This document shows positions 24,250-32,603 of a stretch of 64,000 nucleotides of DNA, piece after piece; positions within the stretch are counted from its first letter, which is position 1, and each line of letters opens with the position of its first letter. The stretch is from JBBDMX01 sp040878035 (GTDB lineage: Bacteria; Planctomycetota; Phycisphaerae; Phycisphaerales; Phycisphaeraceae), in NCBI GenBank assembly GCA_040878035.1, contig JBBDMX010000091.1, positions 1 through 64,000 on the forward strand, in the 5' to 3' direction. The notes beneath the pieces were generated by a model. It was not told the origin of the DNA. It did no database searches and saw nothing but the letters and a program-made list of their open reading frames with translations. The position numbers and the translations under genes were made by a program.

Positions 24250-24891
24250 ATGGCAGCAGACATTGAACAACGCATCGAGCAGTGGGAAAAGATGACGCGC
24301 GAGGCGCCGGATGATATGGCGTGGTTCAGCCTGGGCAACGCTTATCGCGATGCGGGCCGGCTGGAGGAGGCGGCCGAGGCGCTGTCCAAGGCGATCGCGC
24401 AGAACGCCGGCATGTCGCGGGCCTATCAATTGCGCGCCCAGGTGCTGATGCAACTGGACCGCAATGACGAGGCCGGCGCGGTGTTGACGACGGGCTACAC
24501 GGTGGCGGTGGAGAAGGGCGACGTGATGCCGCAGCGGGCGATGGAGTCGCTGTTACAGAAGTTGGGTCAGCCCGTGCCGGAGGTGGCGAAGAAGGTAGTA
24601 CCGCCGCAAGTCGCCGCCGGCGACGCGGTGATGGATCGCAAGACGGGTCAGCCGGGCACGAAGCTACCCGACCCGCCGATGCGCGGGCCACTGGGGAAGT
24701 TCATCTACGACCACTACTCGCAGCAGACCTGGCGCGAGTGGATCGGCCAGGGCACCAAGGTGATCAACGAGCTGCGCCTGGATTTTTCCAACCAGGGACA
24801 CCAGAAGATCTACGAGCAGCACATGATGGAATGGCTGGGGATCACGGATGAGGATGTGGCGGCGTATGCGAAGGAACAGGGGGAGAAGTGA
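24250..24891 (+). CDS. TPR protein fused to a YggX-like Fe(II)-trafficking domain
   Basis: 213 residues. Residues about 17-95 form TPR-type helices (MAWFSLGNAYRDAGRLEEAAEALSKAI, SRAYQLRAQVLMQLDRNDEAGAVL). Residues about 150-203 match YggX closely: GPLGKFIYDHYSQQTWREW, VINELRLDFSN, HQKIYEQHMMEWL, compared with the LGKRIY, W..W, INEKKL and EQEM pattern of E. coli YggX. YggX protects Fe-S clusters and handles labile iron. The N-terminal Cys conserved in YggX seems lost (VMDRKTGQPGTKLPDPP where Cys is expected). Start ATG 24250 follows a REP copy. Function in iron or oxidative stress is inferred. Confidence 0.8.
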   Translation: MAADIEQRIEQWEKMTREAPDDMAWFSLGNAYRDAGRLEEAAEALSKAIAQNAGMSRAYQLRAQVLMQLDRNDEAGAVLTTGYTVAVEKGDVMPQRAMESLLQKLGQPVPEVAKKVVPPQVAAGDAVMDRKTGQPGTKLPDPPMRGPLGKFIYDHYSQQTWREWIGQGTKVINELRLDFSNQGHQKIYEQHMMEWLGITDEDVAAYAKEQGEK

Positions 24892-24964
24892 TTCCCCGCG
24901 GGGGGGTTGCGAAGGGCCCGATCCTGGGGAGAGTGGGACGCGACGAGTCGCGGTGCTTCGTAGG

Positions 24965-25465
24965 TTAGTCGCCCGTGGCCGCGAGCATTTTGGGGGTGGC
25001 GAGCCAGAGGAGCGTGCCGGCGCCGGGGCGGGGTTTGCCTTCGATGTCGATGCAGGCGCAGCCTGCCTTTTTCAGTTGGATGAAAGAGTGGGGCGCGCTG
25101 CCGGCGCATAAGTGGGCGACCATCTGGCTCAGGGCCGGCTCGTGGCCGACGAGAATGACGCATTCATCGTTGAGCTTGGCCAGTCGGCGCAGCAGGCGGT
25201 CGGTGGACGCCGAGGCCAGCTCAGTCATGGTCTGGGGTTTGGCGTCCAGAGCGTCGGCGAGGATGTCGGCGGTCTGGGCGGCGCGGACTTTGGGGCTGGT
25301 CATGATCTGGGGGGCCTGGCCCTTGAGCAGTTGCGCCAGGCCGGCGACGGCGGCGCGGGTCTTGCGGATGCCTTGGTCGGTCAGGGCGCGGGCGGCGTCA
25401 GCGCTGGCGGGGGCGTTGGGGGCCAGGTCCTGGGCGATGCCGTGACGGAAGAAGAGCAGTTGCAT
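24965..25465 (-). CDS. sixA: Phosphohistidine phosphatase SixA
   Basis: 166-residue histidine phosphatase superfamily member. The catalytic RHG triad is at the extreme N-terminus (MQLLFFRHGIAQD), the second conserved arginine in IMTSPKVRAAQTADIL and the second His in CVILVGHEPALSQMVAHL. This short architecture is that of SixA, which removes phosphate from histidine phosphotransfer domains. The start ATG 25465 fits homology; a longer in-frame start at 25537 is within a repeat. Lies downstream of phoU with a 100-base gap that contains a palindromic repeat, so it may be separately transcribed. Confidence 0.88.
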   Translation of the reverse strand: MQLLFFRHGIAQDLAPNAPASADAARALTDQGIRKTRAAVAGLAQLLKGQAPQIMTSPKVRAAQTADILADALDAKPQTMTELASASTDRLLRRLAKLNDECVILVGHEPALSQMVAHLCAGSAPHSFIQLKKAGCACIDIEGKPRPGAGTLLWLATPKMLAATGD

Positions 25466-25490
25466 GGAGGATCGTAGGCGAGAGGGAATG

Positions 25491-25562
25491 AGCCGGGGCC
25501 AATCCCCGGCAAGCCCCGCCCCCGGATGACGGGGCATGCCGGGGCTTGGTCATGCCGGGGCC
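25491..25562. repeat. Palindromic repeat AAGCCCCGGCATGCCCCG family (copy a)
   Basis: Contains CCCCGGCAAGCCCCGCC and CGGGGCATGCCGGGGCTTGG as inverted halves. A second copy is at 60675-60720. Lies between phoU and sixA. Confidence 0.8.
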
Positions 25563-25565
25563 TGG

Positions 25566-26255
25566 TCAGGGATTACTGGGCGCGGGCATGCGGTTGGGGT
25601 GGGGCCGGCTGTGGCGCAGGATGTCGCCGCGGGCCATGTAAAGCACGTCCTCGGCGATGTTGACCGTGTGGTCGGCCATGCGTTCGAGTTGGCGGGAGAT
25701 GGAGAGGAAGTGGACCAGCGCCTCGATGCGTTGCGGGTCGGCGTGCAACTGCGTTTCGATGTGCGTGTAGGCCTTGCGATGGATGTCGTCCACGTCGTCG
25801 TCGGCCTTGCGCACCTCCTGGGCCAGGGCGGTGTCGATGTTGACCAGGGCATCGAGGCTGCTCTTGATCATCCACTGCACCTTGCGGGTCATGGTGGCCA
25901 GGTCGAAGGGGGGCTCGACGCGGGGCATGCCCGCCAGGAACACCGCCTGCTCCGCCACATTCACCGCCAGGTCGGCGATGCGTTCCAGGTCGTTGTTGAT
26001 CTTGAGCACCGCCACCACGAAGCGCAGGTCCATGGCCACCGGCTGATAGAGCGCCAGGGTGTGCAGGCACTCCTCCTCGACCTCGATCTCCATCAGGTCG
26101 ATGCGGTCGTCGGCCTCGATGATCTGCTTAGCCAGCGCCACGTCGCGCAACTGCACCGCGCGGATGGCGCCCTCGCTGGCCTCCTCGACCAGCGCGGAAA
26201 GAGAAAGGATCATCTTCTTGAGGCGATCGGTCTGGCGTTGAAGGTGCATGGACAT
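25566..26255 (-). CDS. phoU: Phosphate signalling protein PhoU
   Basis: 229-residue cytoplasmic regulator that links PstSCAB to PhoR and limits phosphate uptake. Two three-helix repeats with the metal-binding (E/D)xxxD motifs are visible: ALAKQIIEADDRIDLMEIEVEE and AQEVRKADDDVDDIHRKAYTH, and LERIADLAVNVAEQAVFLA / LERMADHTVNIAEDVLYMARGD. The first ATG (26255) and one two codons later are both possible. Last gene of the pstSCAB-phoU operon, separated from pstB by a 120-base repeat region. Confidence 0.95.
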   Translation of the reverse strand: MSMHLQRQTDRLKKMILSLSALVEEASEGAIRAVQLRDVALAKQIIEADDRIDLMEIEVEEECLHTLALYQPVAMDLRFVVAVLKINNDLERIADLAVNVAEQAVFLAGMPRVEPPFDLATMTRKVQWMIKSSLDALVNIDTALAQEVRKADDDVDDIHRKAYTHIETQLHADPQRIEALVHFLSISRQLERMADHTVNIAEDVLYMARGDILRHSRPHPNRMPAPSNP

Positions 26256-26265
26256 GGGGGGGGTT

Positions 26266-26375
26266 TCTTATTTCGGATTTCGGATTTCGGAAGTTTGAAG
26301 TTCGAAGTACGAAGTAAGAGGAATACTCATGCTTCACACTTCACACTTCACACTTCGCACTTCGCACTCCGTACT
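26266..26375. repeat. Heptanucleotide inverted repeat between phoU and pstB
   Basis: On the plus strand, ATTTCGG units run into GAAGTTTGAAGTTCGAAGTA, and after about 16 bases CTTCACACTTCACACTTCGC units follow. All have a 7-base period and the two halves are inverted, so the transcript could fold into a long imperfect stem within the pst-phoU mRNA. Confidence 0.85.
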
Positions 26376-27269
26376 TCACCCGAACCGGCCGGTGATGTAG
26401 TCTTCCGTTTCCTTCTTTTGCGGATTGGTGAACAGTTGCTGGGTCTGGCCGAACTCGATCAGGTCGCCAGTGTAGAGGAAGGCCGTGTAATCGCTGATGC
26501 GCGACGCCTGCTGCATGTTGTGCGTCACGGTGATGATGGTGTACTGCTGCTTGAGTTCGAGCATGAGGTCTTCGATGGCGGCGGTGGAGCGCGGGTCCAG
26601 GGCTGAGCAAGGCTCGTCCATGAGCAGGACCTCCGGCCCGACGGCAATGGCACGGGCGATGCACAGGCGCTGCTGCTGCCCGCCGGAAAGCCCCAGCGCC
26701 GACTGATGCAGGCGGTCTTTCACCTCATTCCACAGGGCGGCTTTGCGCAGCGACCATTCCACCAGCGCGGCCGTCTCGGACTTAGTGATCTTCATGTGTA
26801 TCCGCGCCCCGAAGGCCACGTTCTGGAAGATGGACTTGGGGAACGGATTGGGCTTTTGAAACACGATGCCCACGCGGCGGCGCAGCTCGACCACGTCGGT
26901 GGCACGCGACAGCACATCCACTTCGTGCAGGCGCAGCGTGCCCTGGGCGCGAGCGATGGGGATGGTGTCGTTCATGCGGTTAATCCAGCGCAGCAGGGTG
27001 CTCTTGCCGCAGCCGCTGGGGCCGATGAACGCCGTGATCCGCTTCTCGGGCAGGGCGATGGTGATCTGCCGGATGGCGTGAAAGGCGCCATACCAGGCGT
27101 TGAAGTCGCGGATATCGATGGCGATGGCGCCGCCAGACGACGAAGAGTGGGTCATGGGACCGAGGTTCCGGGCGCTGGCGGCGGCGGCGGCGCGCGAGTC
27201 GGTGGGACGAGGCGCAGGCAACCCCCGGGCGCCGGCGGTCGAAGGCATAGTGACGGTTTGGTCAATCAT
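26376..27269 (-). CDS. pstB: Phosphate ABC transporter ATP-binding protein PstB
   Basis: 297-residue ATPase of the high-affinity phosphate importer. Walker A GPSGCGKSTLLRWINRMND, Q-loop VFQKPNPFPKSIFQNV, signature LSGGQQQRLCIARAIA, Walker B LLMDEPCSALDP and H-loop TVTHNMQQA are intact. The first 45 residues (Pro/Ala/Ser-rich) form a low-complexity extension ahead of the domain; an internal ATG (GPMTHSSSSGG) could be the real start. 21 bases after pstA stop, same operon. Confidence 0.96.
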   Translation of the reverse strand: MIDQTVTMPSTAGARGLPAPRPTDSRAAAAASARNLGPMTHSSSSGGAIAIDIRDFNAWYGAFHAIRQITIALPEKRITAFIGPSGCGKSTLLRWINRMNDTIPIARAQGTLRLHEVDVLSRATDVVELRRRVGIVFQKPNPFPKSIFQNVAFGARIHMKITKSETAALVEWSLRKAALWNEVKDRLHQSALGLSGGQQQRLCIARAIAVGPEVLLMDEPCSALDPRSTAAIEDLMLELKQQYTIITVTHNMQQASRISDYTAFLYTGDLIEFGQTQQLFTNPQKKETEDYITGRFG

Positions 27270-27290
27270 GGCGACTCCCGTTCCTGCTTC

Positions 27291-28514
27291 CTATGACAAC
27301 GGCTTCTGAAACTTCTGGCGGATCAAGACGGCGGTGGCATTGAAGCACAGCAGCACGGTCAGCAGCACGATGATGGAACTGGCGGCCAGATCATGGAACT
27401 CGCGCTGCGGCCGTTGCGCCCAGTTGTAGGTCTGGAGCGGCATGGCGGTGAAATCATCCATGAGGTTGCCCGGCGGATTGGAGATAAACACAATGCCGGC
27501 GATCATCAGCAGCGGCGCCGCCTCGCCGATGGCGCGGCTCATGGCCAGGATGGCGCCGGTCATGATGCCCGGGATCGCCGCCGGCAGCGTCACGTTCCAC
27601 ACCACCTGCCAGCGCGTCGCGCCCAGCCCCAGGGCCGCGTCACGCAGCGAAGCCGGCACGGCGCGCAGCGACTCCTGCGACGCGATGATCACCACCGGCA
27701 GTATCACCAGCATCAGCGTCAGCGCCCCGGTCAGAACGCTGCGGCCAAAGGGCAAGCGGAAGTAATAGCGGCGCGACTCACTGATCCGTCCCGGCAGATC
27801 ACCTTGGCGCAACGTGCGCTGGGCAACCTCCTCATCGTCGGGCCAGGGAGCATCGATCCCGATGACGTTCACCTGGACCTCCTGGCCGTCGACCAGCGCC
27901 GTCATGCCGCTCTTCCCCTGGCTCTGCGGCGCCTGGGGACCGTCCACGGGCACCAGCAACACGCGGTCGGCCTCGTTGTAGAACTGGTCGTAGTACGTCA
28001 CGCCGATCTCCCAGGTGGGACTCAGCTCATTGCCGAAGAATCCGAACATGGAGGCGAACGCGGTGAGCCCGACGATGCCATAGACCACCGAAGGCACGCC
28101 CGCCAGGTTGGTGATGTTGGTCTGGATGAAACTGCGCGTGGCGCGGATGGCGCGGCTGCGCGGTTTGAACTCCTCGAGCATAATGGCGGCGCCGACGCCC
28201 AGGGGCAGGGTGAAGACCGCGGTGAGGACCAGGAGCCACAGCGACCCCATGATGGGCGGGAAGAACCCGGCCTCGTCCACATTGGGGCTGGGCGGGGCCG
28301 TGAGGAACGTGCCGGTCAGGCGCGTCATGCCCTGAGCGACGATGGCGCCAAGGATCACGACCAGCAGCACGACCGAGGAGCAAGCTACCGTGACGCAAAA
28401 CCAGCGAAACAGGCGTTCCCGGGTATGCCGCCCTTTCACCGAACGATGCACCTGGCGCATGCGCTGGGGGTTGAAGAGGACGACCGGGTTGTTGGGCGCT
28501 TGGTCGCCGTTCAT
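27291..28514 (-). CDS. pstA: Phosphate ABC transporter permease PstA
   Basis: 407-residue inner-membrane permease. The N-terminus has a charged extension, then a membrane segment (VVLLVVILGAIVAQG), the next helices (IMGSLWLLVLTAVFTLPLGVG, NLAGVPSVVYGIVGL) and a C-terminal set with the EAA-type loop (LRDAALGLGATRWQVVWNVTLPAA). Between them, about residues 170-255, lies an 85-residue hydrophilic insert (YYDQFYNEADRVLLVPVDG ... GRISESRRYYF) that is absent from typical PstA of about 280-300 residues. The ATG overlaps the pstC stop by 4 bases. Confidence 0.95.
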   Translation of the reverse strand: MNGDQAPNNPVVLFNPQRMRQVHRSVKGRHTRERLFRWFCVTVACSSVVLLVVILGAIVAQGMTRLTGTFLTAPPSPNVDEAGFFPPIMGSLWLLVLTAVFTLPLGVGAAIMLEEFKPRSRAIRATRSFIQTNITNLAGVPSVVYGIVGLTAFASMFGFFGNELSPTWEIGVTYYDQFYNEADRVLLVPVDGPQAPQSQGKSGMTALVDGQEVQVNVIGIDAPWPDDEEVAQRTLRQGDLPGRISESRRYYFRLPFGRSVLTGALTLMLVILPVVIIASQESLRAVPASLRDAALGLGATRWQVVWNVTLPAAIPGIMTGAILAMSRAIGEAAPLLMIAGIVFISNPPGNLMDDFTAMPLQTYNWAQRPQREFHDLAASSIIVLLTVLLCFNATAVLIRQKFQKPLS

Positions 28515-29467
28515 TCGTAGACCTCGCGGAATCGTTTGCGGATGATCGCACCCACAATGGTGAAGGCGAAGGTGATGGCAAAGAGGGCGGCGGCGACGGC
28601 GTACATGGAGAGGTACTCGACGCCGAAGTTGGAGACGTCGCCCAGCGCCATCTGGACCATGAAGCCGGTCATGGTCTGGATTTCCTCGCCGGGGTTGAGG
28701 GTCATTTTGGGGGTGCTGCCGGCGGCCAGGGCGACGACCATGGTTTCGCCGACGGCCCGCGCCGCCGCCAGCAGGACCGCCGAGACGATGCCCGACAAGG
28801 CTGCGGGACACACGACCTTCACGGCCGCGTCAAAGCGCGTTCCGCCCAGGCCGTAGACCCCGTCACGCAGGCTTTGCGGCACGGCACGCAGGGCGTCCTC
28901 CGAAAGCGAGCTGACGATCGGCAGGATCAGAATGCCCACCGCGATGCCGGCCGACAGAGCGTTGTAGGCGCCGATGCCCTCGCTGAATAACTTGAGCCCG
29001 GGCGTGATCAACTGAAGGGCGAAGAAGCCATAGACCACTGTGGGGATGCCCGCCAGCACTTCCAGCGCCGGCTTGAGGATGGCACGCACGCGCGGGTGGG
29101 CGTACTCGCTGAGATAGATCGCCGTGACCAGCCCCAGGGGAACCGCCACCAAGAGCGCCACGCTGGCGACCAGAAAGGTGCCGCAGACTAGCGGCCAGAT
29201 GCCAAAGTACTTGGTGGATCCCAGCAGGGGACTCCATTGCGTACCACCGAAAAAGTCGCCAAGTGACACCTCGTCGTGCCTGAAGAACTGGTAGGTTTCC
29301 AGTCCCAGGACGAAGAGGATCGCAGCCGTCACCAGCACGGAGAACAGGGTAGCGCCGCCCAGGGACGAGAGGATGCCGTACTCGCGCCAGCGCACGGACC
29401 GGCGGGAGCGCAGTCGGCCACCGATGGGCCGCGGGGCGTCGCTGGCGGTGCTGAAGGCCTGGCTCAC
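28511..29467 (-). CDS. pstC: Phosphate ABC transporter permease PstC
   Basis: 318-residue inner-membrane permease of the phosphate importer. Hydrophobic helices (ILSSLGGATLFSVLVTAAILF, WPLVCGTFLVASVALLVAVPLG) and conserved VLAGIPTVVYGFFAL and VGETMVVALAAGSTPKMT are typical. EAA loop SLRDGVYGLGGTRFDAAVKVV. Starts about 100 bases after the pstS stop, with a stable hairpin in between that probably lowers permease expression relative to PstS. Confidence 0.95.
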   Translation of the reverse strand: MSQAFSTASDAPRPIGGRLRSRRSVRWREYGILSSLGGATLFSVLVTAAILFVLGLETYQFFRHDEVSLGDFFGGTQWSPLLGSTKYFGIWPLVCGTFLVASVALLVAVPLGLVTAIYLSEYAHPRVRAILKPALEVLAGIPTVVYGFFALQLITPGLKLFSEGIGAYNALSAGIAVGILILPIVSSLSEDALRAVPQSLRDGVYGLGGTRFDAAVKVVCPAALSGIVSAVLLAAARAVGETMVVALAAGSTPKMTLNPGEEIQTMTGFMVQMALGDVSNFGVEYLSMYAVAAALFAITFAFTIVGAIIRKRFREVYE

Positions 29468-29512
29468 GGGACGTTCCTGCGCTGCGGGGGTGCGGCTTTC
29501 CGGCTAATAAGC

Positions 29513-29540
29513 CCCGCCAGGGCAGTAACGCCCTGGCGGG
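29513..29540 (-). terminator. Intercistronic hairpin between pstS and pstC
   Basis: 11-bp stem CCCGCCAGGGC / GCCCTGGCGGG with a 6-base loop and no clear U-run. Such hairpins commonly protect or attenuate after binding-protein genes. Confidence 0.7.
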
Positions 29541-29567
29541 AGGGATCGTTGACGCGCCTGGGGCCGG

Positions 29568-30602
29568 TCATTGCGTGTCGTGCAGATTCTCAGCCTTGTA
29601 CACGGCGGGCAGACCCCCGTCACGCTTTTCGCCCTCCTTGGTCACATAGGTCGAGCCCGTCCGCCGGCCCTTGAGGAAGTCCTTGGCGATCGCCGCCACA
29701 CTGGCGGGCACCGGGTCGTACTTGACCTGCTGGGCAAACTGTGCTGCGTTCTCGCTGTAGAACTCGACGAACTTGCGCACTTCCGGACGCTGGAGCGACT
29801 TGAGGTTCACATAGATGAACAGCGGCCGGCTGAACGGGGCATAGTTGCCGTTGACCACGTCTTCAGGGTTGGGCAGATAGGCCTTGCCGTCCTTGGGATT
29901 GACGATCGGGGCGGCCTTGAGCTTGCTCTTGTTCTCGAAGTAGTACGAAGCGCCGAAGTAGCCGATCGAGTACTTGTCGCCGGTGACGCCGGTCACCAGC
30001 ACGTTGTCGTCCTCGCTGGTGGACATGTCCGAGCGGAAGCTCTTGCCCTTGGGAATGACCACCTCCCTGAAGTAGTCGAAGGTGCCCGAATCCGAGCCGG
30101 GCGAGTAGACCTTGATCGGCTGGTTGGGCCAGGCAGGGTTCAGGTCGCTCCACTTGCGTGCCTTGCCGTCCTCGGCGTAGATGGCGTACAACTGCTCGAC
30201 GGTCAGATTTTCCACCCAGTCGTTCTGGGGATTGAGCACGATAGTCAAGCCATCCAGCGCCACGGGGATTTCGATGAAGCGGATCCCGTTCTCCTTGGCC
30301 AGGGAGAACTCCTTGGGGGTGATCGGCCGGGAGGCATCGGAGATGTCGGTCTCGCCGGTGACAAAACGCTTGAACCCGCCACCGGTGCCCGAGATCGCCA
30401 CCGTCACATTGACGTTGGGGAAGTCCTTGCGGAAGGCTGCCGCCGCCGCCTCGGTCACCGGGTAGACCGTGCTCGAGCCATCCACCGCCACCTTGCCGCG
30501 CAAGGCTTGGGCCTGTGCCAGGGCGATGCCGCTGGCGCCAATCACCACCAGCGCCGCCGCCATGCCGATCCGAATTCGATTGCTCCAGGTTCCACGATTC
30601 AT
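29568..30602 (-). CDS. pstS: Periplasmic phosphate-binding protein PstS
   Basis: 344-residue exported receptor for phosphate. Signal peptide IGMAAALVVIGASGIALAQAQ; phosphate-binding segments KVAVDGSSTVYPVTEA, ISGTGGGFKRFVTGETDISDASR and YSPGSDSGTFDYF are clear. ATG 30602 is chosen because AAGGAG lies 8 bases upstream (ATG 30608 is too close). First gene of the pstSCAB-phoU operon; a candidate PhoB box is about 205 bases upstream. Confidence 0.96.
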   Translation of the reverse strand: MNRGTWSNRIRIGMAAALVVIGASGIALAQAQALRGKVAVDGSSTVYPVTEAAAAAFRKDFPNVNVTVAISGTGGGFKRFVTGETDISDASRPITPKEFSLAKENGIRFIEIPVALDGLTIVLNPQNDWVENLTVEQLYAIYAEDGKARKWSDLNPAWPNQPIKVYSPGSDSGTFDYFREVVIPKGKSFRSDMSTSEDDNVLVTGVTGDKYSIGYFGASYYFENKSKLKAAPIVNPKDGKAYLPNPEDVVNGNYAPFSRPLFIYVNLKSLQRPEVRKFVEFYSENAAQFAQQVKYDPVPASVAAIAKDFLKGRRTGSTYVTKEGEKRDGGLPAVYKAENLHDTQ

Positions 30603-30806
30603 GATCATTGCTCCTTGTGTCCTAGGGTGGGACCGACGTTCAGTCCGCATGCAAAGCAGACATTAGTTGCCACCCGATCGCGCCAGGCTAATGGTTCATG
30701 TTGATAGCGTTAGGTTTTGGTTCAAGGTCGCTGGGGCATGGCGCAGCCGGGAAAAGCAGCACCCTCAGGCGCGTACGAAGCCCCTTGAAAATGCTACGAA
30801 CGAATT

Positions 30807-30824
30807 GTTAGCGTCGAGTTAGCG
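30807..30824 (-). promoter_or_regulatory. Candidate PhoB box upstream of pstS
   Basis: On the pstS strand: CGCTAAC-TCGA-CGCTAAC, two identical 7-mers with a 4-base spacer. Geometry equals the Pho box; the same motif in variant form precedes the porin at 8440-8457. A TAGCAT hexamer follows 10 bases later and could be the -10 element. Confidence 0.55.
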
Positions 30825-30859
30825 ATGCGTGAGATTTGAGTTCCCCCGGGTCAGCGACC

Positions 30860-31354
30860 CTAGCGATCCAGGTTGTCGCTGCTGTCGCGCATATCGTCTT
30901 CCCCCAGCAGGATGAACATCTTGCGGCGAAGCACATCGCAGGCGACTTCCGGCTCGTCGGTGTGCAGGGCGATGGTCGGGTAACCGTGCGGGCGAATCAT
31001 CAGCGGATAGGCGTAGTGGATGTTGATCTCGGCGGCCAACATCGCCTTGCAGAGCTTCGACAGCGTCTGACCCTTGGCCATCTCCACCACCAGCACGGTG
31101 GTCTCGGAGAATGGCAGGTGATGGCGCTGGAGCAGGTGCCGGCCCAGATCGGCCTTGGAGGTGATCACCCGCACCACCGCGTGGTCCGCCGAATCGATCA
31201 CCGACAGGGCCACGACCATCAGGGCCTGACCGTCAAAGGCCTCCAGTAGATCGCGCAACTTGCCGACGCGGTTATCGAGGAACACATTGAACTGCGTGAC
31301 GCCCGGCCCGCCGTATCCTTCAGCCGTGATGTCTTCCAACGGCAGTTGACTCAT
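30860..31354 (-). CDS. Tandem ACT-domain protein
   Basis: 164-residue cytoplasmic protein made of two ACT-like domains (VTQFNVFLDNRVGKLRDLLEAFDG; TTVLVVEMAKGQTLSKLCKAMLAAEINIHYAYPLM), each with the beta-alpha-beta-beta-alpha-beta order and a glycine at the ligand turn (NRVGKL, KGQTLS). It lacks any enzyme domain. Such stand-alone ACT proteins in this group resemble the regulatory subunit of acetolactate synthase or amino-acid sensors; the ligand is unknown. Confidence 0.8.
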   Translation of the reverse strand: MSQLPLEDITAEGYGGPGVTQFNVFLDNRVGKLRDLLEAFDGQALMVVALSVIDSADHAVVRVITSKADLGRHLLQRHHLPFSETTVLVVEMAKGQTLSKLCKAMLAAEINIHYAYPLMIRPHGYPTIALHTDEPEVACDVLRRKMFILLGEDDMRDSSDNLDR

Positions 31355-31413
31355 GTCCCTATTCTAAGCGCGATCCCACGGATACGTCTCATGAAAACCG
31401 CATCAGCGCATGA

Positions 31414-32418
31414 TTAACCCCCCAGCACCTGCTGGTACCACGCCACCGTGGGCTTGAGCCCGCTGGGGAAATCCACGATGGGCTCATAGCCCAGCGCCAG
31501 CCGGGCGCGCGTCAACTCCGCCAGCGAGTGCTTCACGTCCCCGGCGCGATCGGGGTGATGCTCCGCCTTCAGATCGGGCCGGCCCATCATCTGCGCCATC
31601 ATCACCGCCAGCTCATTGACGGTAATGCGCGTGCCGCAGGCGATGTTGATTACCTGCCCGCCCAGCGGCTCCCTGGAACGCGCCGCCAGCAGATTCGCGT
31701 GCACCACATTGTGCACGAAAGTGAAGTCGCGTGACTGCTCGCCGTCCCCATAAATCACCGGGTTCGTCCCCGCCACAATGGCTTTGGCGAAGGCGGCGAT
31801 CACCGCGGCATACGCACTGTTGGCGTTCTGCCGGGGACCGAAAATGTTGAAGTAGCGCAGCGCCGCGGTGTCCATCCCATAGCTGCACGCCCAGGCCATC
31901 ATCATCGCTTCGCAGGCCACCTTGTTGGCGGCATAGGGGCTGCGCGGCAGCACCGGCATCGTCTCGACCTTCGGCAGCGTCGGCGCATCGCCATAGGCGC
32001 TGGAACTGGCGGCGAACATCACCCGTTCCACCCGCGCCGCCCGCGCCGCCTCCAGCACGTTGAGCGTCCCGGTGACATTGACCTCGGTAAACCGCTGCGG
32101 CTCGGCCACGCTCTTGGGCACCGAGCCCAGCGCCGCCTGGTGAAACACATACCGGCAGCCCGCCACCGACTGTGCCACCGTCTCGCTCTCCAGGATCGAC
32201 CCCTGCACCAGCGTCAGACGATCGCCGGCGGAACCTTTGAACGGCTGAAGGTTCTCCCACGAGCCGTCCGTGCCCGACAGGTCATCCAGGGCCACGACCG
32301 TCGCGCCCAGCGCCAGCAGCCCTTCGACCAGGTGCGAGCCAATGAATCCCGCCCCGCCCGTGACCAGCACGCGCGTTTGACGGAAGTGAGTTCCGTGAAG
32401 TTTCAACCAGTCAGTCAT
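31414..32418 (-). CDS. NAD-dependent nucleotide-sugar epimerase (SDR family)
   Basis: 334-residue extended short-chain dehydrogenase, probably a UDP-sugar 4-epimerase of the WbpP/GalE group. Rossmann motif VLVTGGAGFIGSHLVEG, the NAD contact GAFQA-like QAALGSVPKSV, and catalytic Ser-x-Tyr-x3-Lys in SSAYG ... SPYAANKVACE, then YFNIFGPRQNANSAYAAVI. Used in surface polysaccharide synthesis. Neighbours do not identify the sugar. Confidence 0.88.
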   Translation of the reverse strand: MTDWLKLHGTHFRQTRVLVTGGAGFIGSHLVEGLLALGATVVALDDLSGTDGSWENLQPFKGSAGDRLTLVQGSILESETVAQSVAGCRYVFHQAALGSVPKSVAEPQRFTEVNVTGTLNVLEAARAARVERVMFAASSSAYGDAPTLPKVETMPVLPRSPYAANKVACEAMMMAWACSYGMDTAALRYFNIFGPRQNANSAYAAVIAAFAKAIVAGTNPVIYGDGEQSRDFTFVHNVVHANLLAARSREPLGGQVINIACGTRITVNELAVMMAQMMGRPDLKAEHHPDRAGDVKHSLAELTRARLALGYEPIVDFPSGLKPTVAWYQQVLGG

Positions 32419-32555
32419 GTGGAGAAATCAGCAAAATATTGACCGTGAAAAGTCCGTACGCCTAATCGCCGCGACTTGCTGCATGTCGTCACTATCGGGA
32501 CAATCAGCTTTTCACTTTTGCCTTTTCCATTCTTGCTTTTTCCTTCTACTCCCCC

Positions 32556-32593
32556 AAGCCCGGCCATGCGAGTCCTCTCGCTTGGCCGGGATC
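32556..32593. repeat. Interspersed palindromic repeat, family 1 (copy c)
   Basis: AAGCCCGGCCATGCGAGTCC followed by TCTCGCTTGGCCGGGATC. Lies just past the stop of the sugar isomerase gene, before the epimerase start region. Confidence 0.85.
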
Positions 32594-32603
32594 AGAACCG
32601 CGA

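Noticed and set aside
27393..28520. 375-codon plus-strand frame opposite pstA
   Set aside because: Shadow of pstA.
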